Origin: Candidatus Polarisedimenticolia bacterium
GTDB taxonomy: Bacteria > Acidobacteriota > Polarisedimenticolia > Gp22-AA2
Assembly: GCA_036001465.1 (NCBI GenBank)
Contig: DASYUH010000022.1
Location: 62,001 to 126,000 of the forward strand
Direction of reading: 5' to 3'
DNA: 64,000 nucleotides
Position 1 is the stretch's first letter. Every line of letters begins with the position of its first letter. Below the pieces are notes generated by a model that ran no database searches, was not told where the DNA came from, and saw nothing but the letters and a program-made list of their open reading frames with translations. Both the position numbers and the translations under genes were made by a program. This document shows positions 19,002 to 25,953 of the stretch, piece after piece.

Positions 19002-19328
19002 GGGTCTCGCCCCCGCCTGCGGGTGCCATCGACCCGCTGGCGACCGCCTGAACAACGCCGCGGTTCATACCCCGCCCTTTCTGGGCCGAGGACGCTTGTC
19101 CCCCTCGCCCACCGGGGCGTATATTCAACGGCAAGGGGCATTCACGAGACTCACGTGAGCAACCCATCACCTGGATTGGTCGTCGTCCGGCTGGCAGTTT
19201 CGCGACCTTTATTGGATCATGCCGACCGGCGCTCGCTGCATAGCACAATAGGAGCAGCCGTCCCGCTATGTTTATCGGGTTATACAGAACGATCCAATTG
19301 GCGTTGGGCCGACATGGGGTAGGAAACG
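19002..19328 (+). other. Intergenic leader ahead of the cassette array
   Basis: A 327-bp stretch with no credible gene. It contains the promoter at 19096-19125 and, close to its end, GTTGGGC (19303-19309). This fits the integron core consensus GTTRRRY and lies just before the first cassette. No matching RYYYAAC arm or stem could be found upstream, so it may be an attI remnant, a decayed attC end, or chance. Confidence 0.4.
19096..19125 (+). promoter_or_regulatory. Promoter directed into the cassette array
   Basis: TTGTCC (19096-19101), an 18-bp spacer and TATATT (19120-19125), about 200 bp ahead of the first cassette gene and pointing into the array. In position it is analogous to the Pc promoter of integrons, though no integrase is present. 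Confidence 0.45.
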
Positions 19329-19994
19329 GTGCCTGATCAGAAGCAAGATGCGCTCGACCGCTTCCTCGAGATGCTACGCCGAGGTGATCCTACGTGCTGG
19401 GTCTCTGGTGTGATCACCGTCAGGAACATAGGCAAGCCGGTTGCCGGGGTTGATGTGCGTGCCGAACCGGTGCCAGAAGAAGGCGCACTCGAGTGGGTAG
19501 TAGTATCAGATGGCCGTGGAAGGTACCGTCTGCCGATAGAGATTCCCGGGGTTCGAAGGGTCCGTTTCGACGGATACGGCACCAGCCTTAAGTGCGACGT
19601 CTTGATTGCGCGCGGCGAAACCCTAACTCACGACCTCGAGTTGGCACCGCTCCCGTCCGACCCTCCATATGATTGGCTTGAGGGTGAGTTCGTTGGAGAA
19701 TTCACACGGGGCTTCGAGATGGAGTGTTTCGTGCCCGATTCGCAGCAGACGCTCGATTCAGCAGGCAAGACACGTGTCATTTCCAGCGCGTGGGTGGAAT
19801 TTTCCACGCCCGAGTTGGATAAAGACTTCACCTGGGGGCGCTACCGCGTCCGATGGGTTGGAACGATCGCAGGCCCGGGGCGGTTCGGTCATCTCTTAGG
19901 CAGCGTTTATCTCATGACGGTCGACCAGGTCGCCAGCCAGGTGCCGCTCGGGCTGGGTTACCCCTCGAGGTTCGGCGGCCCAACAACCGGCTGA
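19329..19994 (+). CDS. Cassette 1: protein with carboxypeptidase-regulatory-like domain
   Basis: A 221-aa protein without a signal peptide. Residues about 23-90 look like a carboxypeptidase-regulatory-like beta sandwich (VSGVITVRNIGKPVAGVDV... VVSDGRGRYRLPI). The second half has no recognised domain. It starts with GTG at 19329, AGGAAA being just upstream at 19321. The stop TGA (19992-19994) lies inside the following attC site, a common arrangement in integron cassettes. Function unknown. Confidence 0.7.
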   Translation: MPDQKQDALDRFLEMLRRGDPTCWVSGVITVRNIGKPVAGVDVRAEPVPEEGALEWVVVSDGRGRYRLPIEIPGVRRVRFDGYGTSLKCDVLIARGETLTHDLELAPLPSDPPYDWLEGEFVGEFTRGFEMECFVPDSQQTLDSAGKTRVISSAWVEFSTPELDKDFTWGRYRVRWVGTIAGPGRFGHLLGSVYLMTVDQVASQVPLGLGYPSRFGGPTTG

Positions 19995-20071
19995 AGCTGG
20001 CGGCGCGCGGGAGGCCCGTGGCGGAGTGAGTGGCTGAGCACGCGCGCCGCAGCTTAGCCGGGGCGTTAGGC
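19978..20071 (+). repeat. attC site 1 (complete)
   Basis: Left box GCCCAAC (19978-19984) and right box GTTAGGC (20065-20071) fit RYYYAAC and GTTRRRY. Between them CCGGCT (19987-19992), AAGCTG (19994-19999) and CGGCGCGCG (20001-20009) pair perfectly with 20056-20061, 20050-20055 and 20041-20049. This leaves G19993 and G20000 as extrahelical bases on the left arm. Unpaired AA and GGC spacers lie between boxes and stem, and a 31-nt loop closes it. This is the full attC architecture. Confidence 0.88.
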
Positions 20072-20085
20072 GCCACGAGGATCGA

Positions 20086-20556
20086 ATGTCATTAAGCCTC
20101 CGAACACCGCTCGGTCTCGTTGTGGCAGCTATCGCCGTCCTGGCCGCAAGCTGTTCCTCGAGCTACAAGCCCGGCCTGGGTGAGCTGATGAACTTCACGC
20201 AGATCCGGCACGCCAAGTTGTGGTTCGCCGGCCAGAATCGAAACTGGCAGCTTGCTCTGTACGAACTGGACGAACTGCAAGAAGGGTTTGACGATGTGGT
20301 ACGGTTCCACGCGTCGCACAAAGACTCGCCGATCCCCTTGTCGCTCTTGGTGCCGAAGATCATGGGCCAGCCCATGAGTGATTTGCGCGATACCATCACG
20401 GCGCACGACGAGCAGGCGTTCGGCGTCGCCTACGACGCGCTTACGGCTGGCTGCAATTCGTGTCACCAGGCAGCCAACTTTGGTTTCAATGTGGTGAAGC
20501 GACCCTCAGGCGCCTCATGGTTCAGCAATCAAGCATTCACGGGTGGCCACGAGTGA
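20086..20556 (+). CDS. Cassette 2: cytochrome c-like lipoprotein
   Basis: A 156-aa exported lipoprotein. The signal sequence LVVAAIAVLAASC ends in a lipobox Cys. Near the C-terminus is one heme c attachment motif, CNSCH, after a helical region, which suggests a class II-like or small monoheme cytochrome. Candidate axial Met residues occur in the middle (LVPKIMGQPMSD). The ATG is 15 bp after the attC 1 right box, the usual distance in a cassette. It may be a periplasmic electron carrier; partner unknown. Confidence 0.7.
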   Translation: MSLSLRTPLGLVVAAIAVLAASCSSSYKPGLGELMNFTQIRHAKLWFAGQNRNWQLALYELDELQEGFDDVVRFHASHKDSPIPLSLLVPKIMGQPMSDLRDTITAHDEQAFGVAYDALTAGCNSCHQAANFGFNVVKRPSGASWFSNQAFTGGHE

Positions 20557-20581
20557 TGAAGTCTCGGCCATGCGGCGTGGC

Positions 20582-20613
20582 GCCTAACAACCGGCTTGGC
20601 CGGAGCGTTAGAT
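20582..20613 (+). repeat. attC site 2 (minimal, 32 bp)
   Basis: GCCTAAC (20582-20588) and GTTAGAT (20607-20613) fit the core consensus. They enclose a perfect 5-bp stem CCGGC/GCCGG (20591-20595 with 20599-20603) with a TTG loop. At 32 bp it is far below the usual attC range of roughly 57-140 bp, so it looks like an internally deleted site. Confidence 0.65.
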
Positions 20614-20656
20614 TGACTGAGGTCACGTCGACGGAGTTCGACAAGTGAGGCCACTC

Positions 20657-21121
20657 ATGATCTACCGTTTGCGTACGAATGTAGTCGGCGGCATTCTTTC
20701 AGCGCTGCTTATACTGTCTAGTTCTCCGTTGGCCGACATCGTCGGTCCCGCAGAACCGCCTCCAGACTTTCCGCCACTTGTCCTGTCGGCTCAGATCCCG
20801 ATATATCCAGCAGTCCTCCTGAAGGCACGTTTCGATGGTGAAGTGCGCGTTCGCATCACGACTGATGGCGACCAGGCGGAGGCAGTTACACTTGAGAGTG
20901 GGCCGCAGATTTTCCTGCAAACAGTAAAAGATAACATCCGAACGTGGCGGTTCGAGCCGCATAGACCAACCACTTTCGTGGCAGTTTTTCGGTACAGGCT
21001 GTTGCCAGACTCGCTGTGTTACGACGAAGCTCCGACCATAGTGCTCCATCTCCCAACCGAAGTGGAAGTCACTTCCAGAGGGCGTGCAATCTGTGAAGAC
21101 CTGAGTATGTCACGCAAATGA
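20657..21121 (+). CDS. Cassette 3: exported TonB C-terminal-like protein
   Basis: About 154 aa with a signal peptide (NVVGGILSALLILSSSPLA). The body resembles the TonB C-terminal fold: a proline-rich lead, PIYPAVLLKARFDGEVRVRITTDGD, and an NIRTWRFEPH segment, the counterpart of the xxxWxF motif in that family. It lacks the long Pro-rich spacer and the usual membrane anchor, so it is an orphan domain. An in-frame GTG at 20645 is possible, but GAGG stands 6 nt before the ATG at 20657. The base composition is clearly more AT-rich than the host genes. No receptor is nearby. Confidence 0.65.
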   Translation: MIYRLRTNVVGGILSALLILSSSPLADIVGPAEPPPDFPPLVLSAQIPIYPAVLLKARFDGEVRVRITTDGDQAEAVTLESGPQIFLQTVKDNIRTWRFEPHRPTTFVAVFRYRLLPDSLCYDEAPTIVLHLPTEVEVTSRGRAICEDLSMSRK

Positions 21122-21142
21122 GGCGAGCCGAAATGGACGGCA

Positions 21143-21228
21143 ATCTAACTACCCGCTGCACCTGACGGCGCGTGCGGGGGCGTTGGGAGTTCCAGTTGGC
21201 GCGCCGCGGCTGGGCGGGAGCGTTAGCT
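21143..21228 (+). repeat. attC site 3
   Basis: Left box ATCTAAC (21143-21149); right box GTTAGCT (21222-21228), one base off consensus. The stem starts with CCCGC (21152-21156) pairing with GCGGG (21214-21218). It continues with CGGCGCG (21166-21172) pairing with 21200-21206, and A21165 is extrahelical. The overall length of 86 bp is typical. Confidence 0.7.
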
Positions 21229-21249
21229 GCACTAGAGAGGAAGTGCACC

Positions 21250-21588
21250 ATGAAGCATTCACTCATCGCCATCGCGGCACTGGCGGGCCTGGCTTACGGG
21301 TGCCAATCCGGCATGAACGACTCGGTGCTGCTCAAAACACCGACGATCGAATCGAGGACCATCACGACAGCTGAGCTGCCTTCGGAATTGCTGGACGGGG
21401 GAATCGCTGTGACCCGGGCGTGGCAACCGCTCGACGATCGGTGTTTGGACCCTCTCGGTCCAACTTTCACCCTTGAGTTGGCGGCTGCCGACCCAGCTGT
21501 TCAAGACCAAGGATTTGAGCTTGGGGTTGGCTGGCTGTTGTGTGCCATGACGTTGACGGAATACACAGTATCTCCGGGCGGCAGCTGA
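21250..21588 (+). CDS. Cassette 4: small lipoprotein of unknown function
   Basis: 112 aa. The signal sequence MKHSLIAIAALAGLAYGC ends in a lipobox Cys, predicting a lipid-anchored exported protein. The mature part (about 95 residues) is not recognised; it has two further Cys (DRCLDP and LLCAMT) that might form a disulfide. GAGGAAG lies upstream of the ATG at 21250, and the ATG is 22 bp after the attC 3 right box. Orphan cassette proteins of this size are common. Confidence 0.65.
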   Translation: MKHSLIAIAALAGLAYGCQSGMNDSVLLKTPTIESRTITTAELPSELLDGGIAVTRAWQPLDDRCLDPLGPTFTLELAAADPAVQDQGFELGVGWLLCAMTLTEYTVSPGGS

Positions 21589-21678
21589 CATCAGTTGCAG
21601 GCGACGGCGCGCGGGTTGGGAGGTGTTGGGCCGGCACGTTGGGCGTTCGCCTCCCGAGCCTGAACCGGAGCGTGAGGC
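21589..21678 (+). repeat. attC site 4 (degenerate)
   Basis: The right end GTGAGGC (21672-21678) stands where attC 1 has GTTAGGC, and is likewise followed by GCC. Two internal GTTGGGC core-like boxes occur (21625-21631 and 21638-21644). The left part carries GGCGACGGCGCGCGGG, resembling the left arm of attC 1. GGGAGG and CCTCCC can pair, but no clean long stem is seen. Confidence 0.45.
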
Positions 21679-21704
21679 GCCACTGACACTACGGGGGCAG
21701 AGTC

Positions 21705-22988
21705 ATGAAACGATCGACCTGCAGAAGCCACGGCAATGTCAGAAAGATCACAGTGAACCCCCGGGGCGTGCTGCTCGCCATTGTGGTTGCCATCAGTCCT
21801 GGTTTGGACGCCTGGGCGGGGCTCGACGAGGGTATGGCGGCCTATCAACGTGGCGACTACCAAACCGCCCTGCGCGAATTGCAGCCGCTCGCTGAGCGCG
21901 GCGTGTTTGAGGCACAGTTTGTCTTGGGGGTCATGTACGGTGACGGCCAAGGCGTCGCGAAGAACTCTTCAGAAAGTCTCAAATGGCTCCGGCGGGCCGC
22001 TGACCAAGGCTACGCCGATGCTCAGGTTGCCTTGGGCAGCAGATACTCCCTCGGATGGGAGGGGGTCCCAGAGGACGATGCGGAAGCGGTGAAATGGTAC
22101 CGGCGTGCCGCTGAGCAAGGCAACTCAGTTGCTCAGCACAACCTTGGCAGCATGTACTCTGTCGGCCGTGGCGTTGCCCAGGATTACGTTCTTGCGTACA
22201 TGTGGTGGAGCCTGTACGCGAACAGTCTGCCAGCAGGTGAGGTGCGGGATCGAGCGGTGAGCAAGGGGGACCGCATTCTGCCCCGAATGACCAAGGATCA
22301 GATCGCCAAAGCCAAGGACCTGGCAAGGAAGTTCGTGCCGCGGCAAGAGCGCGCTGCTTTCCCACTTCCTGGCGCGACGCCTTCAATCTCCGCGGCCGCG
22401 GCGAACAAGATCGTACCTCCCGGGGGGACCATCGACGGCAAGACGATAGCTGAGTTCGCGGCCGAATGGTGGAAATGGTCGCAGTCGGTACCTGAGGACC
22501 AGGATCCCGTCGATGATGAGACCGGCCGCCACTGCGCTGTCGGGCAACGGGGACCGATCTGGTTCCTCGCCGGCGGATATGATTCTTCAAAAAAGCAAAG
22601 AGCGTGCGAGGTCCCGTCCGGCAAGTACATCTTCTTCCCGGTGATCAACAAACTGGCCTGGCCTCGCGATCGGGACCGGCACTTCTCGTGCGACGACGCG
22701 AAACGGAAGGCCGCCATCGCCGATGAGCGGACGGTGGAACTGTTCGTCGTGATCGATGGCTCGGCCCTGGACGATGTGAAGCGCTTCCGCGCTAGCAGTG
22801 ACAAGTGTTTCAACATGCAGGAGTGGATTGCACCCGGACGAGGCACCCACGACGCGTACCCCTCCGCAACGGACGGGTACTGGATCATGCTGGAGCCGAT
22901 GTCCGAGGGGCAGCATTCGATCGCGTTTGGCGGGCGGCGAAGTGGAGAGACGATTCAGGATATCCGGTACCAGCTCACGATCAAGTAA
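21705..22988 (+). CDS. Cassette 5: Sel1-repeat protein with a C-terminal orphan domain
   Basis: A 427-aa exported protein. After a signal sequence (GVLLAIVVAISPGLDAWA) come about three Sel1/TPR-like repeats (36-residue units with AAYQRGDYQTALRELQPLAE, WLRRAADQGYADAQ, WYRRAAEQGNSVAQ), up to about residue 160. The C-terminal half (about 240-427) begins AEFAAEWWKWSQSVPED and continues with SGKYIFFPVINK. It looks like a separate secreted domain met alone in other bacteria; I cannot name it. It is large for a cassette gene. The stop TAA lies just before the next attC-like sequence. Confidence 0.75.
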   Translation: MKRSTCRSHGNVRKITVNPRGVLLAIVVAISPGLDAWAGLDEGMAAYQRGDYQTALRELQPLAERGVFEAQFVLGVMYGDGQGVAKNSSESLKWLRRAADQGYADAQVALGSRYSLGWEGVPEDDAEAVKWYRRAAEQGNSVAQHNLGSMYSVGRGVAQDYVLAYMWWSLYANSLPAGEVRDRAVSKGDRILPRMTKDQIAKAKDLARKFVPRQERAAFPLPGATPSISAAAANKIVPPGGTIDGKTIAEFAAEWWKWSQSVPEDQDPVDDETGRHCAVGQRGPIWFLAGGYDSSKKQRACEVPSGKYIFFPVINKLAWPRDRDRHFSCDDAKRKAAIADERTVELFVVIDGSALDDVKRFRASSDKCFNMQEWIAPGRGTHDAYPSATDGYWIMLEPMSEGQHSIAFGGRRSGETIQDIRYQLTIK

Positions 22989-23040
22989 CGTTGAGAGGGC
23001 CGCGCTCCCGGTGTTTGTTGCGTCTTGTCGCGCAGAGGCT

Positions 23041-23088
23041 GCGCACGTGCGCCACAGCTTGGCCGGGCGTTGGACCGGAGCGTTAGAC
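23041..23088 (+). repeat. attC site 5 (right half only)
   Basis: TGCGCCA (23048-23054), CAGCTT (23055-23060) and GGCCGG (23061-23066) match the right arm of attC 1 base for base in layout, followed by GTTGGAC (23069-23075). A second core-like box GTTAGAC follows at 23082-23088. No left arm is found between the stop of cassette 5 and this point. The half complements the left half-site at 23779-23811. Confidence 0.6.
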
Positions 23089-23148
23089 GGAGCTGTAGGC
23101 ATCGACTCACTGCAGGCGCTCACCCTTGCACTCCGGAAGGCGCGTGAC

Positions 23149-23775
23149 ATGCGCCCGCCGCACCATCGCCGGAGCGTCGGACGCTTTCCTGGGACCATGA
23201 TGACTTTCATCGTGCTGCTGATGCTTGCGGCTTCGCGACCCGCCACAGCCGAGCTGCAACCTTCAAGAATCGCCCGGATTCTGAGCGGGGCCTACCAACA
23301 AATCGGCGCGACGCTTTACTACGATGGGAGCTACCGTTCCATCTCCTTTCCCGGAGGCGATGTGCCGATCGAGCGAGGTGTCTGCACGGACGTCATTGTT
23401 CGAGCCTATCGCCAGGCAGGCATCGACCTTCAGCTTCTCGTCCATCAAGACATGTCACGTGCCTTCGGGTCCTATCCACGCCTGTGGGGTCTCTCCCAGC
23501 CGGATCCGAACATCGACCACCGTCGCGTTCCCAACCTCGCCACGTTTTTCAGGCGGAACGGTCAGACAGTCTCAGTATCCTACCGGCCTCAGGACTATCG
23601 CGCCGGCGATCTCGTCACATGGCGCCTTGCTTCAGGCGTCCCCCACATTGGGATCATCTCGGACCGCTTGCAGGACGGGAACCCCCTCGTTGTGCACAAC
23701 ATCGGAGCCGGCGTCCAGGTCGAGGACGTGCTGTTTTCCTACGAAATCACGGGGCACTATCGCTATGATCCGTGA
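23149..23775 (+). CDS. Cassette 6: exported DUF1287-family protein
   Basis: About 208 aa with a signal peptide (MMTFIVLLMLAASRPATAE). The mature part matches the DUF1287 family: QQIGATLYYDGSYRSISFPGGDVPIERGVCTDVIVRAYRQAGIDLQLLVHQD, RRVPNLATFFRR, and DYRAGDLVTWRLASGVPHIGIISD. The Cys of GVCTDV and the His of VPHIG are placed as in NlpC/P60-like cysteine peptidases, to which this family is related; a cell-wall hydrolase role is an inference. The ATG at 23149 follows GGAAGG; an ATG at 23197 is an alternative that keeps the signal peptide. Confidence 0.78.
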   Translation: MRPPHHRRSVGRFPGTMMTFIVLLMLAASRPATAELQPSRIARILSGAYQQIGATLYYDGSYRSISFPGGDVPIERGVCTDVIVRAYRQAGIDLQLLVHQDMSRAFGSYPRLWGLSQPDPNIDHRRVPNLATFFRRNGQTVSVSYRPQDYRAGDLVTWRLASGVPHIGIISDRLQDGNPLVVHNIGAGVQVEDVLFSYEITGHYRYDP

Positions 23776-23778
23776 TGC

Positions 23779-23811
23779 GTATGACAACCGGCTGAAGCTG
23801 GTGGCGCATGG
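23779..23811 (+). repeat. attC site 6 (left half only)
   Basis: CCGGCT (23788-23793), a bulge G, AAGCTG (23795-23800), a second bulge G and TGGCGCA (23802-23808). The two extrahelical G positions are the same as in attC 1. The outer box is decayed (GTATGAC). No right arm follows; its natural complement is the right half at 23048-23066 on the other side of the DUF1287 gene. Confidence 0.6.
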
Positions 23812-23927
23812 GAGCTTGGGGGCGGAAGCGCCGCGGCGCACGCGCGAAAATCTGACGCAGGCCCGTCAGGTATTCCAGGGCCTGGCTACTCGGTACCGAG
23901 GCGAGTACGACGGGTGGGAAGCTCCAG

Positions 23928-24470
23928 TTGAACCGTGACTGCGGAGCCGTGCAACCGGCAAGACAACTCCTTGTGACGACCCTCAGCCTGTGCGTGTCGC
24001 TGGGTGCATGCCAGCATGCGATCGCTGTAGACCTCGCTGATTTCAAGAGCGACGGCTGCAGCATGTTTCCCGATGGCAATTACTCCAGCTGTTGCTACCT
24101 TCACGATGTCGCCTATTGGCCCGGCGGCACCGCGGAAGCGCGGGAGCTTGCGGACAAATCGCTTCGAGCTTGCATCCTGGGGATCACGCACAACGAAGTC
24201 TTGGCCGAAACGATGTACAAGGGAGTGCGTGTGGGAGGAGGCCCGGAGTTTCCCACTCATTACCGATGGGGTTATGGGTGGCCCTTTCCCTATCGCAAGA
24301 GATACGCCCCGCTGACATCCGAGGAGCAGGAGCAGGTCGCCGAGAAGACGCGGACCCTTTGCAAGACCATCCGCCTGAATCCTTCCACGGGAGGGGTTGT
24401 GGTGTTGATGGGCGGCGACGACCGGGAGATCAGTGTCAATCAAGCGAGACAAATCTGCCACAATCTATGA
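23928..24470 (+). CDS. Exported phospholipase A2-like protein
   Basis: 180 aa with a signal sequence (LLVTTLSLCVSLGACQHA). The motif SDGCSMFPDG followed by SSCCYLHDVAYW carries the PLA2-type CCxxHD catalytic pattern, and RACILGI and later Cys residues fit a disulfide-linked helix pair. The bacterial relatives are mostly unnamed. The longest frame starts with TTG at 23928 (GGGAAG 7 nt upstream); a GTG at 23949 would also keep the signal. It follows the attC half-site with about 115 bp of non-coding DNA and may be a seventh cassette, but no attC is seen behind it. Confidence 0.7.
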   Translation: MNRDCGAVQPARQLLVTTLSLCVSLGACQHAIAVDLADFKSDGCSMFPDGNYSSCCYLHDVAYWPGGTAEARELADKSLRACILGITHNEVLAETMYKGVRVGGGPEFPTHYRWGYGWPFPYRKRYAPLTSEEQEQVAEKTRTLCKTIRLNPSTGGVVVLMGGDDREISVNQARQICHNL

Positions 24471-24574
24471 GCGGCATGACGTCGCGCGAAACGGCCGTGG
24501 ACCCCGATGGAAACCCGATCCTCGCCGATCAGCATGTGTGAGCCTGGCCTGCTCCAGCGTCGTGAGAGTAACCG

Positions 24575-25159
24575 ATGAGACCTCTGCCGTTCGTATGGCC
24601 CTACGCCGGTGTCTTCTGGATCGCATTCGTCTGGGCTTTCTGGCCAGAATTCGGCATCCTCCGCCGTGCCCAGCGGTCGGGGAGCTCCACCGACTCCAGA
24701 TCGCTTCAGGTCATCCTGGTCGGCATGCAGGTTGCCTATTTAGGTGCATTTCCATTGGCCTGGGTGCCGGAGTTTCGACTCGCCTCGGCGCACCAGGTCG
24801 CGGTCTTCTGGTTCGGCATGGCGTTGCTGGCTTCCGGCAGCCTGCTTCGGCGCCATTGCTGGCGCATGCTTGGAGCATCCTTCACCGGCGACGTGCGCGT
24901 CCGGCCCGATCAGGAGGTCGTCACGCGCGGCGCCTATGCGATACTCCGCCACCCGTCGTACACCGGTGGCATCCTGATCAACACGGGGATCGGTGTCGCC
25001 CTCGGGAGCTGGGCCTCGGCGCTGCTGCTGGCCGTCACGTCCTTCGCGGTGTATGGCTACCGCATCGCGGTCGAGGAGCGCGCGTTGCTGGCGGCCATCG
25101 GTGAGCCGTATCGGAAGTTCATGAGCACGCGGAAGCGTCTCATCCCGTTCGTCTACTAG
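24575..25159 (+). CDS. Isoprenylcysteine carboxyl methyltransferase-like membrane protein
   Basis: 194 aa with about five hydrophobic helices. The C-terminal segment RGAYAILRHPSYTGG, with later RIAVEERALLAAIGEPYRKFM, is the conserved core of the ICMT/phospholipid methyltransferase family, which uses S-adenosylmethionine at the membrane. Bacterial members methylate unknown lipids or small molecules. The ATG is at 24575 with a GAGAG upstream. It ends the possibly acquired segment: composition returns to host-like here and no attC site follows. Confidence 0.82.
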   Translation: MRPLPFVWPYAGVFWIAFVWAFWPEFGILRRAQRSGSSTDSRSLQVILVGMQVAYLGAFPLAWVPEFRLASAHQVAVFWFGMALLASGSLLRRHCWRMLGASFTGDVRVRPDQEVVTRGAYAILRHPSYTGGILINTGIGVALGSWASALLLAVTSFAVYGYRIAVEERALLAAIGEPYRKFMSTRKRLIPFVY

Positions 25160-25254
25160 CGCACGCGGCCGTCCGGCCACGCAGATCTTTGACTTCCCCG
25201 CCGACCGGGGGTAAGAATGTGGGGCGTTGCTTCGCTCCTGAATGGAGGTTTGCC

Positions 25255-25953
25255 GTGCGGAGGATCGTGGGACTTGCGGTGCTGGTCGGCGTCTCCCTCG
25301 TGTTCATGCCCCGGGATCTTCGGGCTTCGGGCGGGTCACATGCGCCGCGATCGGGCGGCTCCTCATCCATGCCGTCGGCCCCCAAGAAGACACCGGAGCA
25401 ACAGGCGGTGGATCACTACAACGCCGGCCTCAAGATTCGGGACAAGGCCCTGGCCCTCCTGAAGCAGGCGTCCGAGGCCAGCGAGGAGAAGGACCGAACG
25501 AAGCTGGAAACGAAGGCGCGGCAGGAGTTCGGGAAGGCCATCGCCCAGTTCCGGACGGCGACCGAGAAGGACCCCAAGTTCTACCCGGCCCATAGCGACC
25601 TGGGATTCGCCCTGCGAAAGACGGGGGATTACTCCGGCGCGCTGCAGGCCTATGACCGGGCCCTCGCCATCTCGCCGGCCTACGCGCCCGCCATCGAATA
25701 CCGGGGGGAGGCGTACCTGAACCTCGACCGGATGGAGGACGCCAAGAACGCCTACATGGCGCTCTTCCCGAGCGATCGCGGCCAGGCCGACGTGCTCCTC
25801 AAGGCGATGAAGGGATGGGTCGAGAAGCGCCGGGCCGAGCCGGGCTCAATGACCCCCGACGCGGTCCAGGAGTTTTCCGCCTGGGTGGCGCAGCGGGAAG
25901 AGCTCGCCGGGCAGACGCCCAGCGTGTCGGAGCTGCATCAGCGGAAGTGGTAG
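25255..25953 (+). CDS. Exported TPR protein
   Basis: 232 aa starting at a GTG at 25255, six nt after GGAGG. An N-terminal signal peptide (RIVGLAVLVGVSLVFM...RASGG) is followed by a Ser/Pro linker and about three tetratricopeptide repeats (VDHYNAGLKIRDKAL, AIAQFRTATEKDPKFYPAHSDLG, ALQAYDRALAISPAYAPAIEYRGEAY). TPR units mediate protein contacts. The stop overlaps the start of the di-heme peroxidase gene, suggesting coupling and joint function in the periplasm. Confidence 0.8.
   Translation: MRRIVGLAVLVGVSLVFMPRDLRASGGSHAPRSGGSSSMPSAPKKTPEQQAVDHYNAGLKIRDKALALLKQASEASEEKDRTKLETKARQEFGKAIAQFRTATEKDPKFYPAHSDLGFALRKTGDYSGALQAYDRALAISPAYAPAIEYRGEAYLNLDRMEDAKNAYMALFPSDRGQADVLLKAMKGWVEKRRAEPGSMTPDAVQEFSAWVAQREELAGQTPSVSELHQRKW

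Larger units (their letters stand above)
19303..23811 (+). mobile_element. Integron cassette array lacking an integrase (CALIN)
   Basis: Six single-gene units, all on the + strand and most of them visibly more AT-rich than the host genes, are separated by attC-type recombination sites. The sites are at 19978-20071 (complete), 20582-20613 (very short), 21143-21228 (nearly complete), 21589-21678 (degenerate), 23041-23088 (right half) and 23779-23811 (left half). Core boxes match RYYYAAC and GTTRRRY, and the stems share the CCGGCT/AAGCTG theme with bulged G bases. No tyrosine recombinase of the IntI family is encoded in the window. Acquisition by integron recombination is inferred. The genes from 23928 to 25159 may belong to the same island but have no recognisable site of their own. 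Confidence 0.75.

Noticed and set aside
23858-23884. CAGGCCC/GGGCCTG inverted repeat as a terminator
   Set aside because: Seven-bp stem but a 13-nt loop and no following T run.
24471-24574. Gap after the PLA2-like gene searched for an attC site
   Set aside because: No RYYYAAC/GTTRRRY pair and no stem related to the other sites.
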